Assembly: GCA_030447865.1 (NCBI GenBank) | Contig: JAUJOD010000001.1 | Coordinates: forward strand, 730,909 to 794,908 | DNA: 64,000 nucleotides | Direction of reading: 5' to 3' | Origin: Nocardioidaceae bacterium | GTDB lineage: Bacteria; Actinomycetota; Actinomycetes; Propionibacteriales; Nocardioidaceae | In this document: one piece after another, positions 8,622 through 17,666 of the stretch | How positions within the stretch are numbered: position 1 is the first letter of the stretch | Layout: every line of letters starts with the position of its first letter | Made by a program: the position numbers and the translations under genes | Notes under the pieces: generated by a model | What the model saw: the letters and a program-made list of their open reading frames with translations, nothing else | The model's database searches: none | What the model was told of the DNA's origin: nothing

Positions 8622-9242
8622 CTAGTCGCCCAGGCTGATGTTGCACTCCGACTCGGCGTTCTCCTCGATGACCTGCTTGGCATCTTCCAAACCGCTGTTC
8701 TCGGCCAGCTCTTGCATCTTGGGTGCAAGCGCCTGAATCTTGGCCGGATCGACCCCCTTGGGCAGCTTCCCCTTCTGCAGCGTCTTGAGGTCGTCGAGAC
8801 CGATTCCAGCCTGGTCCAACAGGTTCTTGAAATCATCGAGCTGGTCGCCGATTGTTGCCCAGTCGTCGGCCACCTTCGCGGGGGCCTGCTCTTCCAGCAG
8901 ATCGAATCGGTCGGTCAGCTGCTTGAACTGTGCCTCGTCGAGCGTGCTGATATCGAGGTCATCGAACTGGGCCTGCGACTGCTTCAGCGTCTTGCAGTAG
9001 TCCGATGTCGGTGGCTCTGACGGCTGAGTAGTTGGTGCGGTGCTGGGCGCACTTGTCTCGGGGGTGGTCGGCGCACTTGTCTCGGGGGTGGTGGGCGCAC
9101 TTGTCTCGGGGGATTGTGTGGTTGAAGCGCTGGTCTCCGAGGAGGGCGTCGACGCGCTGGTGTTGTCATCACCGCCGTCGGAGCACGAAGTCAACGCAAC
9201 GGTCATCAACACGGCCGAAGCCAGGCCGAGTGCCTTCTTCAT
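8622..9242 (-). CDS. Small lipoprotein with Thr/Pro/Glu repeat linker
   Basis: 206 residues from ATG 9242. The signal peptide MKKALGLASAVLMTVALTSC|S is almost the same as in the gene at 8099-8569. Between the lipidated Cys and the helical domain (DYCKTLKQSQAQFDDLD ... NISLGD) lies an extra 50-residue linker built on repeated PETSAPTT units. The linker would hold the domain away from the membrane, through the cell wall. The two paralogues lie head to tail with 52 bases between them and probably form one transcript. Function unknown. Confidence 0.8.
   Translation of the reverse strand: MKKALGLASAVLMTVALTSCSDGGDDNTSASTPSSETSASTTQSPETSAPTTPETSAPTTPETSAPSTAPTTQPSEPPTSDYCKTLKQSQAQFDDLDISTLDEAQFKQLTDRFDLLEEQAPAKVADDWATIGDQLDDFKNLLDQAGIGLDDLKTLQKGKLPKGVDPAKIQALAPKMQELAENSGLEDAKQVIEENAESECNISLGD
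9046..9108. repeat. 24-bp tandem repeat in lipoprotein linker
   Basis: GGCGCACTTGTCTCG recurs at 9046, 9070 and 9094, a 24-bp (eight-codon) period encoding PETSAPTT on the minus strand. In-frame repeats of this size readily expand or contract by slippage, changing linker length. Confidence 0.85.
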
Positions 9243-9469
9243 CGGATCTCTTTTCTCTCCCCGGGCGGCCGGCTGCCACCGTATGCACCCAAGAACCTTC
9301 TCACATCCGACTCTGTCGTGATGGGGGTGAGATAACCGCCAGCAGGGGCCGCACCCCGGTGCCACCTCCGGGTGGAGGCGGCTCACGAGTCGTAAACCAG
9401 ATGCAATAGGTGCAGTTGGTTGACCACTGACGCGGACGGCGTCCGACGGCCGCGGGCCCGAGCGGGTGC

Positions 9470-9865
9470 TCAGGCCAGGGTTGCCAGGTTAGTATCGATG
9501 CGATCGCGCTCGTCGAACCTGAGCCACGGCTGGTCACGTAGCTGTACCAACATCTCGCGGGCCTCCCAATGGCGCCCGACCCCGACCAGCCACGCAACCT
9601 TGTGCTCCGCAGCAAAGCCGCGCATCCAGCGGCGTTCGAGCTCGATCGCATGGTCGTACGCCGCCTCGACCTCTGCCTCTCGCGCGCCGACCGACGTCAG
9701 CACGGTGGCGAGGTTCACGCTCATCATGCTGCGATCAAGGTCTGGCACGTCAGGGTCGGCGACGATGCGCTCAAACAACGCACGCGCCTCCGCAACGTCC
9801 CTGGCCTCGAATCGCGCCGCAGCGAAGTGTGCCGTGGCGCTGTACTCCTTACCATCCACGGCCAA
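9470..9865 (-). CDS. TPR-like small protein
   Basis: 131 residues, cytoplasmic, predicted all-helical. Helix pairs such as ARFEARDVAEARALFERIV and EVEAAYDHAIELERRWM have tetratricopeptide spacing and Ala/Leu pattern, so it is probably a protein-interaction scaffold. It is divergent from the penicillin-binding protein gene with about 115 bases between. No partner can be named. The 225 bases between its stop and the upstream lipoprotein gene hold nothing I recognise. Confidence 0.65.
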   Translation of the reverse strand: MAVDGKEYSATAHFAAARFEARDVAEARALFERIVADPDVPDLDRSMMSVNLATVLTSVGAREAEVEAAYDHAIELERRWMRGFAAEHKVAWLVGVGRHWEAREMLVQLRDQPWLRFDERDRIDTNLATLA

Positions 9866-9980
9866 ACACTAGCGGTGGGGCGGCGACGGGCCAGCTTGCC
9901 AGCAGTTCCCGCGGATCGATTCCGTGGGGAGGGGATAGGGTGAACGGGTTCTGAGACGGTTTTGCCGAGGGGGTTCTGGG

Positions 9981-11906
9981 GTGCGCATCGGGCCGTGGCG
10001 CCGGAGTCGGGCTGGCCTGGCCACGGTAGTGGTCGCGCTGGCGCTGGCAGCTTGCACGGGGAACTCCGGCGAGCCGACTCTCGACGACCCGACCACGCCC
10101 GGTGGCGCAGGGGTTGACGTTATCCGCGAGTTCGCCGGGGCGTGGCCGAGTGCCGACGGGAACCGGTTCGGCGGCATCGTGGACCAGCCGCTGGTGGCCG
10201 CTCGTGAGATAGCCGGTCACGCGGCGGAGCTCGGCATCACGGCGACTCGAGTCGTTCCCATCGGTGAACCGGACTGCGACGATGACTCCTGCCGCACGCA
10301 GGCGGAGGTGACCCATGAGCTGGAGGGCGCTGGCGATTGGCGCTACGAGACGCAGATCAAGTCCCGGCTGACCCCCAAGGGCAGGTGGCTGGTCGAGTGG
10401 ACCCCGGGCACGTTCCACCCCGACCTCACCACGGTCACCACACTGGTCCGCGAGCGCAGCCTGCCGCCGCGGGCGCCGATCCTCGACCGCAACGGTGTCG
10501 CCTTGACCCCCGAACGCGAGATCGTCCGAGTCGGGGTGGTGCCTCGCGAGGTTCGCCCGTTGACGTACACCCGTTTGAGCGACCTGCTTCGAGTCGACAT
10601 CGTGCCGCTCAAGGACCGCGTCACCGCCGCCCAGCCGGACTGGTTCGTCTCCGTTATCGACCTGCGGCGCAAGGACTACCAGCCGCTGCGCGACGACCTG
10701 CTGGAGGTCCCCGGGATATCCATCGACACGGCCAAGCGTGCGCTTGCTCCCACGGCGGAGTGGGGTCGGGCGGTACTTGGGACGGTAGGGCTGGCTACCA
10801 GCGAGACCCTGGAGAACGCTGGGCCGTACGCATTGGCCACCGACGAGGTCGGTACGGCGGGACTCCAGCTTATCTATGAGCGGCGGCTTGCCGGGACGCC
10901 TGGGCTCACGATCGACGTGGTCGAGAAGGGAGCGCAGAGCGACGTGCTGAACCACGTGCTGGTACGCCGGCCGAAGCCGGGGCAGCCGCTGCACACGTCG
11001 CTTGAGCTGGGGGCGCAGAATGCGGCAGAGCAAGCTGTCGCCGACGCGACCGACGTCACCGCGGCCGTTGTCGTGAAGGCCAGTACGGGGGAGATCCTGG
11101 CGGCGGCCAACGCGCCCGGCCCGACGACGTACAACACGGCGTTCATCGGCCGGTATGCCCCCGGCTCGACGTTCAAGGTGGTCAGTGCAGCCGCCCTGCT
11201 GGAGCTGGGTCTGGTGACATCGGAGACGACGGTGCCCTGCCCCGACACCACCGTGGTCGGCGGCAAGAGCTTCAAGAACTACGACCCCGGCATCGTCGGC
11301 GGCGACGCCACCTTTGCGCAGGCGTTCGCGGCGTCGTGTAACACCACGATGGTCAGCTTCGCCGACCGGATCGGCGGCGCCGACCTGGCCGACATGGCGG
11401 AGCGGTTCGGGCTCGGCGCGCAGTGGGACATCGGACTGGAGGCCTTCAGCGGGTCAGTACCGGCCGACGACGAGCTGGTGACCCGAGCCGCCGACATGAT
11501 CGGGCAGGGCACGGTCGAGGCGAGCCCGCTGGCAATGGCCATGGTCGCCGCGACCGTCGACTCCGGGGTCGCTCGCACACCTACCCTGCTTCCGGGGTTG
11601 CTCCCCGGCACTCGGCTCACCGAGCTCGACCCCACGATGATCGGGGAGCTGCAGCAGATGATGCGGCTGGCCGTCACCTCGGGCACCGCCACCTCGCTCG
11701 ACCTGCCCGGCGTACCCGTCTACGCGAAGACCGGGACGGCGGAGTACCAGGACGGCGACCGGATCGGCACCAACGCCTGGCTGGTCGGCTACCGCGGCGA
11801 TCTCGCGTTCGCCGTCGTGGTCGAGAACGGCGAGTCCGGTGCACATGACGCGGGGCCCGTCGTGAAGGAAATGCTCGAGCGCATGCCGGGCGCCCTCTAC
11901 CGTTGA
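9981..11906 (+). CDS. Penicillin-binding protein with MecA_N (NTF2-like) domain
   Basis: A 641-residue lipid-anchored D,D-transpeptidase that crosslinks peptidoglycan outside the membrane. It begins with a lipobox (ALAACTG, Cys about 28). An NTF2-like MecA_N domain (about 40-155) is followed by a dimerisation region from about 160 (RAPILDRNGVALT) and the transpeptidase domain. The active-site triad is intact: STFK near 395, SCN near 452 and KTGTAE near 583. This is the actinobacterial class related to Mycobacterium PBP-lipo, not FtsI or PbpA. It stands alone, with TPR and hspR genes as neighbours. Confidence 0.92.
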   Translation: MRIGPWRRSRAGLATVVVALALAACTGNSGEPTLDDPTTPGGAGVDVIREFAGAWPSADGNRFGGIVDQPLVAAREIAGHAAELGITATRVVPIGEPDCDDDSCRTQAEVTHELEGAGDWRYETQIKSRLTPKGRWLVEWTPGTFHPDLTTVTTLVRERSLPPRAPILDRNGVALTPEREIVRVGVVPREVRPLTYTRLSDLLRVDIVPLKDRVTAAQPDWFVSVIDLRRKDYQPLRDDLLEVPGISIDTAKRALAPTAEWGRAVLGTVGLATSETLENAGPYALATDEVGTAGLQLIYERRLAGTPGLTIDVVEKGAQSDVLNHVLVRRPKPGQPLHTSLELGAQNAAEQAVADATDVTAAVVVKASTGEILAAANAPGPTTYNTAFIGRYAPGSTFKVVSAAALLELGLVTSETTVPCPDTTVVGGKSFKNYDPGIVGGDATFAQAFAASCNTTMVSFADRIGGADLADMAERFGLGAQWDIGLEAFSGSVPADDELVTRAADMIGQGTVEASPLAMAMVAATVDSGVARTPTLLPGLLPGTRLTELDPTMIGELQQMMRLAVTSGTATSLDLPGVPVYAKTGTAEYQDGDRIGTNAWLVGYRGDLAFAVVVENGESGAHDAGPVVKEMLERMPGALYR

Positions 11907-11988
11907 GGCAGCAGCGGTGTCAGCGTCCCTGCGCAACATGAAGCGAGACAGCGCCCAGTAGTCCACGCGGCTGCGGCTCGTGGCTCGG

Positions 11989-12288
11989 TCAAGGCGAGTC
12001 TGAGCTGCGCAGCTCGGCTATTTCGTCCCGCAACCGACCCGCCTCCGCCTCCAACCTGAGGACCTGTTGCACGCCCTCGAGGTTGAGGCCAGAGGAGAGC
12101 AACTCGGTGATGCGACGGATGCGCTCGACATCGTTTCCGCTGTAGCGGCGGGTGCCCCCCTGGGTGCGGTGCGGTTCGAGCAGGCCCTTCGCTTCGTACG
12201 TGCGCAGGGTCTGCGGATGCACGCCGGTCAGGTCCGACATCACGGAGATGCCGTACAGCGCGCGGTCACCGCCGAAGTCAGTGCTCAT
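11989..12288 (-). CDS. hspR: HspR-like MerR-family heat-shock repressor
   Basis: 99 residues with a winged-helix MerR DNA-binding head (YGISVMSDLTGVHPQTLRTYEAKGLLEPHRTQGGTRRYS) followed by a coiled-coil tail rich in Leu/Glu/Arg. The sequence is closest to HspR, the repressor of dnaK and small heat-shock operons in actinobacteria, which binds HAIR inverted repeats and is stabilised by DnaK. It lies 12 bases after a dnaJ-like gene and is divergent from hsp20, so it probably represses this pair. It has no dnaK or grpE beside it, so it may be a second, dedicated HspR. Confidence 0.85.
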   Translation of the reverse strand: MSTDFGGDRALYGISVMSDLTGVHPQTLRTYEAKGLLEPHRTQGGTRRYSGNDVERIRRITELLSSGLNLEGVQQVLRLEAEAGRLRDEIAELRSSDSP

Positions 12289-12300
12289 CTGGACCCCGGC

Positions 12301-12705
12301 TCACCTGGACTCCGGCGGCAACGGACGGATGATCACGGGGCCTGCCTCGAAGATGGGCTCCGTGAAAGCTGGCCTCGTGAATGGGGGCTCCGGGAAAGCG
12401 GGCTCAGTGAAAGGAAACTCAGTGCAGGTAGGCTCGGCGTCCGCGCTGCCCGTCTGCCTCTGGTCAGCGGCTCTCGCGGGGGTCTCCGCGGGTCTACTCC
12501 GCGCTCCACGGGTCAGGAAGTGGTAGGCGTCGCTGATGTCGGCAAAGCTGGGCTCGTCGGGCGGCCGACCGGCGTACATGTCGGGGTGATTCTCCCGTGC
12601 CAGTCGGCGGTACGCCGAGATGATGTCACGGGCCTTGGCGTCTGGGCCCAGGCCGAGGGCGGCCAGCGCCGCCAACCGGGCCGGGTCGTTGAGCTCGAAC
12701 GCCAT
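12301..12705 (-). CDS. Short J-domain protein with Phe/Pro repeat tail
   Basis: 134 residues from ATG 12705, preceded by GAGGAGG. An N-terminal J domain with the essential HPD (ENHPDMY, about residues 41-43), which stimulates the DnaK ATPase, occupies residues 1-70. The C-terminus lacks the zinc fingers and peptide-binding domain of DnaJ. Instead it has short repeats of the form F-x-E-P/F-P-E-P (FPFTEPAFPEPPFTRPAF). It therefore looks like a class C co-chaperone delivering special clients to DnaK. It is transcribed ahead of hspR. Confidence 0.8.
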   Translation of the reverse strand: MAFELNDPARLAALAALGLGPDAKARDIISAYRRLARENHPDMYAGRPPDEPSFADISDAYHFLTRGARSRPAETPARAADQRQTGSADAEPTCTEFPFTEPAFPEPPFTRPAFTEPIFEAGPVIIRPLPPESR

Positions 12706-12752
12706 TGCAGCAACCTCCTCGCGGCGACCTCGAATCTTCCTGCCACATAGTA

Positions 12753-12778
12753 CTTGACATCTGCAGCCGAATGTAGAA
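12753..12778. promoter_or_regulatory. Possible HspR-type operator/promoter between dnaJ-like gene and hsp20
   Basis: CTTGACAT at 12753-12760 and ATGTAGAA at 12771-12778 form an imperfect inverted repeat in the divergent intergenic region. TTGACA (12754-12759) is also a good -35 for hsp20. Compared with the HAIR consensus (CTTGAGT, seven bases, ACTCAAG) the arms are degenerate and the spacing longer, so assignment to HspR is tentative. Confidence 0.4.
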
Positions 12779-12858
12779 AATCTTAGGTGAGCCATTCAGA
12801 TCAGTCAGTTCCCGGGACTGAGAAGCGCCGGGAGCATGCGAGAGGAGGACACTTGATC

Positions 12859-13281
12859 ATGCTGATGAGGACCGACCCGTTCCGTGACCTGGATCGACTG
12901 ACCGAGGCGGTCTTCGGCACCAGCAGTCGCCCCGCGGTGATGCCGATGGACGCCTACCGCGCCGACGACATGTTTCTGGTGCACCTGGACCTGCCGGGCG
13001 TCGACGTTGACTCGATCGACCTGACCGTCGAGCGCAACGTGCTCACTGTGCACGCCGAGCGCAAGCCGTCTGTCGCCGACAACGCCGAGCGCGTGGTGGC
13101 CGAGCGCACCTACGGCGTGTTCAGCCGCCAGCTCTTCCTGGGCGACACGCTGGACACCGAGAGCTTGACGGCCGACTACGACGCCGGCGTGCTGACGATC
13201 AAGATCCCGGTCGCCGAGCAGGCCAAGCCGCGCAAGGTCGAGATCGGCGCCGGCTCTGGTCGCAAGGAGATCAGCCGCTGA
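12859..13281 (+). CDS. Hsp20/alpha-crystallin small heat-shock protein
   Basis: About 140 residues. The alpha-crystallin domain spans roughly 35-130, with [20 protein letters not shown], an LTVHAERK strand and the [10 protein letters not shown] motif. It is an ATP-independent holdase forming oligomers in the cytoplasm. GGAGG at 12844-12848 sits four bases before a TTG (12853) and ten before the ATG (12859); I took the ATG, but TTG would add two residues. It is transcribed divergently from dnaJ-like/hspR, and a strong terminator follows. Confidence 0.92.
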   Translation: MLMRTDPFRDLDRLTEAVFGTSSRPAVMPMDAYRADDMFLVHLDLPGVDVDSIDLTVERNVLTVHAERKPSVADNAERVVAERTYGVFSRQLFLGDTLDTESLTADYDAGVLTIKIPVAEQAKPRKVEIGAGSGRKEISR

Positions 13282-13315
13282 CCTGCTCCGCACGGAGCGC
13301 CCAATCCAATCGTTG

Positions 13316-13358
13316 ACTGCCTGGCCGAGGCTTCTCGCCTCCGGCCAGGCAGTTTCTT
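13316..13358 (+). terminator. Intrinsic terminator after hsp20
   Basis: A 16-pair stem with one bulged G (13316-13331 with 13337-13353) and a five-base loop runs into TTTCTT. It is one of the clearest terminators in the window. Confidence 0.9.
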
Positions 13359-13524
13359 GGGGTACGGCTCACGGGTTGCGGATGAGCGCTCAGGAGGTGG
13401 CTCCGCCTGCAAGCAGCAGTCCGACGCCAGCGACGTACCCTCGGGTGCTCAGCGCCCGCAGATCTGCCGGTGCAGATGTGGGAGGATTGGATGTTCAGCA
13501 TCTGCCGGGGAAGGACCAGCAGGA

Positions 13525-15756
13525 GTGCCAAACCGTCAACGGCAGCGGATCGCCGATCCTGCCGTGGAGCAAGAGATCAAGCACGAACAGGCGGTCGTCG
13601 ACCGCGTCTACGCCCGCCTCGAAGCGGCAACCGCCGCCGCGAAGTCGCTGGCCGCCGAGGGTCATGCCCGGGCGCGGGTCGGCAACGAGGGCGGCCTGGT
13701 TGAGCGCGACGCGATCGTCTTCCAAGCGGCCAAGCGACTCGCCACCTTGGACGCCGCGCATGACGGCCTTGTCTTCGGCCGCCTCGACCTGCGCGACGGT
13801 GACGCGCGCTACATCGGTCGGCTCGGACTGCGTGACGAGCACCGCGAGGTACTGCTGATCGATTGGCGCGCGCCTGCGGCGTCGGTGTTCTACCAGGCGA
13901 CAGCGCAACAGCCATCCGGTGTCGTACGCCGACGGGTCCTGCAGGCGCGCGGTGACAAGATCGTCGGGCTTGAGGACGACCTGCTCGACGCCGTACATGC
14001 CCCTGACGACATGGTCGTCGTCGGCGAGGGTGCGCTGATCGCGGCACTCGCCAAGTCCCGCGACCGATCGATGCATTCCGTGGTCGCCACCATCCAGCGG
14101 GAGCAGGACGAAGCGATCCGCTCCCCCCACCGCGGTGTCACCACGATCAGCGGCGGGCCCGGCACGGGCAAGACAGTGGTGGCGCTGCACCGGGCGGCGT
14201 ACCTGCTCTATACCGACCGCCGGCGCTACGAAGGTGGCGGCGTGCTCGTGATCGGCCCTAATCCGGTGTTCATGGCCTACATCGAGCGGGTGCTGCCGTC
14301 GTTGGGCGAGACCAGTGTGTCGTTGCGGGCGCTCGGCGAGGTCGTCGACGGCATAGAGGCGACACGGCACGACCGAGCAGCGGTGGCGGCGATCAAGGGG
14401 TCGGCGCGAATGCGACAGCTGCTCGCTCGCACGGTGAGCGGACCCGTCCCTGGAGCACCAACCTCATTCCGCCTGTTCTACCGCGACGACGTGGTGAGCC
14501 TCGACAGCGCTCAGCTGGCGCGACTACGGCGCTCCCTGCTCAGCTCCGGGCAGCGACGCAACCGCGTCGCCGCCGGGGTAGTCGATGAGCTGATCGACGC
14601 GCTGTGGCAGCAGGTCACGGGGGATCGCGCCAGGGCTCGTGGCAAGAACGACTTCGCTGCCAGCCTGCTCGGTGACCGTGCTTTCACCGACTTCGCCAGA
14701 GCTTGGTGGCCCGTGGTCGACGCTGTCGACGTGCTCGGATGGCTCGCCGACCGCGAGCGGCTGACCGGCGATGCCCGAGACCTGCTGAGTGCCGACGAGG
14801 TCGCCGAGCTGATCCCGTCGCTGGTTGCCGACGACTTCAGCGTCGAGGACGTCCCGCTGATTGACGAGCTGCGCTACCTTCTCGGCGAGCCGCCCGAACC
14901 CGAGCCTGACGACGACCCGCTCGCCGACCTCTACGACGAGACGTTCCCCGAGCTCTTGACCGTCGACCAGCGGGTAGCAGGGCACGCAGCAGTCGGCGCG
15001 CGTGGTGGCGACCGACCCACCGGGTCGATCGAGGACGACGCGTATGCGCACGTCCTGGTCGACGAGGCGCAGGACCTGTCGCCGATGCAGTGGCGAATGG
15101 TGGGGCGCCGGGGTCGACAGGCGAGCTGGACGATCGTGGGTGACGCGGCTCAAAGCGCCTGGCCGCACGCTGACGAGGCGAGCAGGGCACGCACTGAGGC
15201 GTTGGGTCGTGGGGAGCAGCGCAACTTCCGGCTGTCGACCAACTACCGCAACTCCCGAGAGGTCTTCACGTTGGCGGCGGACGTGGCGCGGGCCGCAATC
15301 CCGGACGCCGACCTGCCCGTGGCTGTGCGCACCACCGGAGTCCAACCGCGGTTGCGCGAGGTGGAGCGGGCCGCCCTGGCCGACGCTGTCATTGCGGCCG
15401 TTGGGTCGGTGACCGAGCAGGTCGAGGGCACGGTGGGCGTCGTCGTGCCAGTCGGGTGGCGGCGGCGCGTCGACGGCTGGTTGGGTGAGCGCGACCGCGA
15501 GCGGGTTCCCGTCCTGGAAGCGCTTGACACCAAGGGACTGGAGTTCGACGGAGTTGTGGTGGTCGAGCCCGATGAGATCGTCGCCGAGTCGGCGGCTGGC
15601 GTGCGCACCCTGTACGTCGTCCTGACCCGTCCCACCTTGCGTCTGCAGGTCGTCGGCACGACCAGCAGGTGGCTGCCAGGCGCTGACGACGGTGCAGCCG
15701 CAGGCGGCACCATGGTGGCGGCGGCGTTGGGCCCTTCCGCCGGGGTGGTGCGATGA
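13525..15756 (+). CDS. helD: HelD-like RNA polymerase recycling factor (UvrD-type ATPase)
   Basis: 743 residues from GTG 13525 (AAGGA ten bases upstream). The N-terminal coiled coil (EQEIKHEQAVVDRVYARLEAATAAAKSL) would reach into an RNA polymerase channel. It is followed by a split superfamily-1 ATPase: Walker A GPGTGKT near 211, Walker B DEAQD near 513, NYRNS, and a C-terminal RTLYVVLTRPT motif. HelD dislodges stalled or inhibited RNA polymerase from DNA. Some actinobacterial homologues (HelR) protect against rifamycins; whether this one does is unknown. Its stop overlaps the start of the next gene by four bases. Confidence 0.88.
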   Translation: MPNRQRQRIADPAVEQEIKHEQAVVDRVYARLEAATAAAKSLAAEGHARARVGNEGGLVERDAIVFQAAKRLATLDAAHDGLVFGRLDLRDGDARYIGRLGLRDEHREVLLIDWRAPAASVFYQATAQQPSGVVRRRVLQARGDKIVGLEDDLLDAVHAPDDMVVVGEGALIAALAKSRDRSMHSVVATIQREQDEAIRSPHRGVTTISGGPGTGKTVVALHRAAYLLYTDRRRYEGGGVLVIGPNPVFMAYIERVLPSLGETSVSLRALGEVVDGIEATRHDRAAVAAIKGSARMRQLLARTVSGPVPGAPTSFRLFYRDDVVSLDSAQLARLRRSLLSSGQRRNRVAAGVVDELIDALWQQVTGDRARARGKNDFAASLLGDRAFTDFARAWWPVVDAVDVLGWLADRERLTGDARDLLSADEVAELIPSLVADDFSVEDVPLIDELRYLLGEPPEPEPDDDPLADLYDETFPELLTVDQRVAGHAAVGARGGDRPTGSIEDDAYAHVLVDEAQDLSPMQWRMVGRRGRQASWTIVGDAAQSAWPHADEASRARTEALGRGEQRNFRLSTNYRNSREVFTLAADVARAAIPDADLPVAVRTTGVQPRLREVERAALADAVIAAVGSVTEQVEGTVGVVVPVGWRRRVDGWLGERDRERVPVLEALDTKGLEFDGVVVVEPDEIVAESAAGVRTLYVVLTRPTLRLQVVGTTSRWLPGADDGAAAGGTMVAAALGPSAGVVR

Positions 15757-17660
15757 GGCAGCTCACCGCGCTGACGTCGTACCCGGCGTTTGCCCTGATC
15801 CGGTTCCACGGCGCACCGACGGTGACGTTGCTCGGCGGACGCCGCCGAGACCATGAGCAGCTGAGCGACGTACCGCTGGACGCCGGGGCAACTGCCGCCG
15901 GCCGCCGCTTCGACCGGCTGCTGTGCGTGCCCTATGCGCAGATACGCGAGCGCGGCTTCGACGTACACGAAGACGGCACGCCCCTATCGAGCATCGAGGT
16001 CGACTTCCAGGCCGAGGTGCCGACAGGCGAGTTGCTGACGGAGCTGCCGAATGAGCCGGTGCAGCCGGTCGGGCCGGCCGGCTTCGACGTCGCCGACGAC
16101 GAGTACGCCGCCCTCGTCGGGCGCATCATCACCGACGAGATCGGTGCCGGTGAAGGGGCCAATCTCGTCATCGCGCGCAACTACCACGCGACGATCGCGG
16201 ACTGGGACGTGCGGAAGGCGCTGACGGTGTTCCGCCGGCTGCTGGAGCGGGAGCGGGGTGCGTACTGGACGTTCCTGGTGTTCACGGGCGACCGGTACCT
16301 CGTCGGCGCCAGCCCGGAACGCCATCTCAGCGTCCACGGCGGCGACGTGCGGATGAATCCCATCAGCGGCACCTTCCGGCTGACCGGCATCGCCGACCCA
16401 GCGGAGCGCAAGCGTCGGCTGCTCGAGTTCCTCGCCGACGAGAAGGAGATCTACGAGCTGTTCATGGTGGTCGACGAGGAGCTGAAGATGATGTGCTCCA
16501 TCTGCGGGGAAGGCGGACAGATCCTCGGGCCCTACCTCAAGCCGATGACTCACCTGATCCACACGGAGTACCTGCTGGCCGGCCGCAGCACGCTCGACGT
16601 CCGCGAGATGCTGCGCTCCTCGATGTTCGCGGCGACCGTGACGGGCAGCCCGGTCGAGAATGCGTGTCGGCTGATCAGGCAGTACGAGCGGCGGGGTCGC
16701 GGCTACTACGGAGCGATGCTTGCCCTGCTCGGGCGTGACGCCGGCGGCGCTGCCACCGTCGACGCCCCCATCCTGCTGCGCACGGCCGACGTCAGCACGA
16801 CCGGTGAGCTGCGCGTGACCGCTGGAGCAACCCTGGTCCGCGACTCCGACCCCGCCTCCGAGGTGGCTGAGACAGCCGCCAAGGCTGGCGGCATCTTGAC
16901 GGCGCTCGGCCTGGTGCCGGCTTCCCAGGCCCCTGCCGATGAGATCGCCGAGCTTGCCCGCGACGAGGATGTGCTGATCTCACTGGGCGCTCGCAACCAG
17001 CGGCTCAGCCGGTTCTGGTTCCACGACCAGTCCGGCGCCGCACCGGCACCTCACCTGGCGGGCAAGCATGTCGTCGTACTCGACGGCGAGGACGACTTTG
17101 TCACGATGCTCCGGCACATGCTGGGTGTCATGGGCATGACGAGTGAGACCCTGCGCCACCACGACTACTCAGCCGGTGCCTTCGACGCAGCCGACCTGGT
17201 GATCGTCGGCCCAGGCCCTGGAGACCCGCGAGACTGCGACGACCTCAAGATCAAGGCGGTGCGGGCGGCGGTCGACGACCTGCTCGACGCCGGTACGCCG
17301 TTCCTTGCCGTGTGCCTGGGACACCAGGTGCTCTGCGCGGCGTTGGGCCTGCCGCTCGTAGTCAAGGACATCGTGTTCCAGGGCACCCAGACGCGTATCG
17401 ACATCCTGGGTCGGCAGGAGAACGTCGGCTTCTACAACACCTTCGTCGCCCGCGTCAGCCCTTCGCCGCAAATCCCTGACGAGCCGCGGGTGCCGCCGGG
17501 TGTCACGGTCAGCGCCGACCCAGCGACGGGCGACGTGCACCACGTTGTCGGGCCGCACTACCGCGGCATCCAGTTCCACGCCGAGTCGATCCTCACCGAG
17601 AACGGCTTCGACGTGCTTGAAGAGTTGCTCCTCGAGGTGCTGACTTCCCGGGCTGGATGA
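15753..17660 (+). CDS. PhzE-type anthranilate/ADIC synthase, fused synthase and glutamine amidotransferase
   Basis: 635 residues. The chorismate-binding synthase half covers about 1-410 (SPERHLSVHGGDVRMNPISGTFR, EKEIYELFMVVDEELKMM, ATVTGSPVENACRLI). The class I glutamine amidotransferase half covers about 440-630, with the Cys nucleophile in AVCLGHQV near 520 and FHAES near 608. This order and length match PhzE, which makes 2-amino-2-desoxyisochorismate, more than separate TrpE and TrpG. No other phenazine or trp gene is nearby, so the product may be anthranilate or an ADIC-derived metabolite. It overlaps helD by four bases, suggesting one transcript. Confidence 0.85.
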   Translation: MRQLTALTSYPAFALIRFHGAPTVTLLGGRRRDHEQLSDVPLDAGATAAGRRFDRLLCVPYAQIRERGFDVHEDGTPLSSIEVDFQAEVPTGELLTELPNEPVQPVGPAGFDVADDEYAALVGRIITDEIGAGEGANLVIARNYHATIADWDVRKALTVFRRLLERERGAYWTFLVFTGDRYLVGASPERHLSVHGGDVRMNPISGTFRLTGIADPAERKRRLLEFLADEKEIYELFMVVDEELKMMCSICGEGGQILGPYLKPMTHLIHTEYLLAGRSTLDVREMLRSSMFAATVTGSPVENACRLIRQYERRGRGYYGAMLALLGRDAGGAATVDAPILLRTADVSTTGELRVTAGATLVRDSDPASEVAETAAKAGGILTALGLVPASQAPADEIAELARDEDVLISLGARNQRLSRFWFHDQSGAAPAPHLAGKHVVVLDGEDDFVTMLRHMLGVMGMTSETLRHHDYSAGAFDAADLVIVGPGPGDPRDCDDLKIKAVRAAVDDLLDAGTPFLAVCLGHQVLCAALGLPLVVKDIVFQGTQTRIDILGRQENVGFYNTFVARVSPSPQIPDEPRVPPGVTVSADPATGDVHHVVGPHYRGIQFHAESILTENGFDVLEELLLEVLTSRAG

Positions 17661-17666
17661 CGTCTT

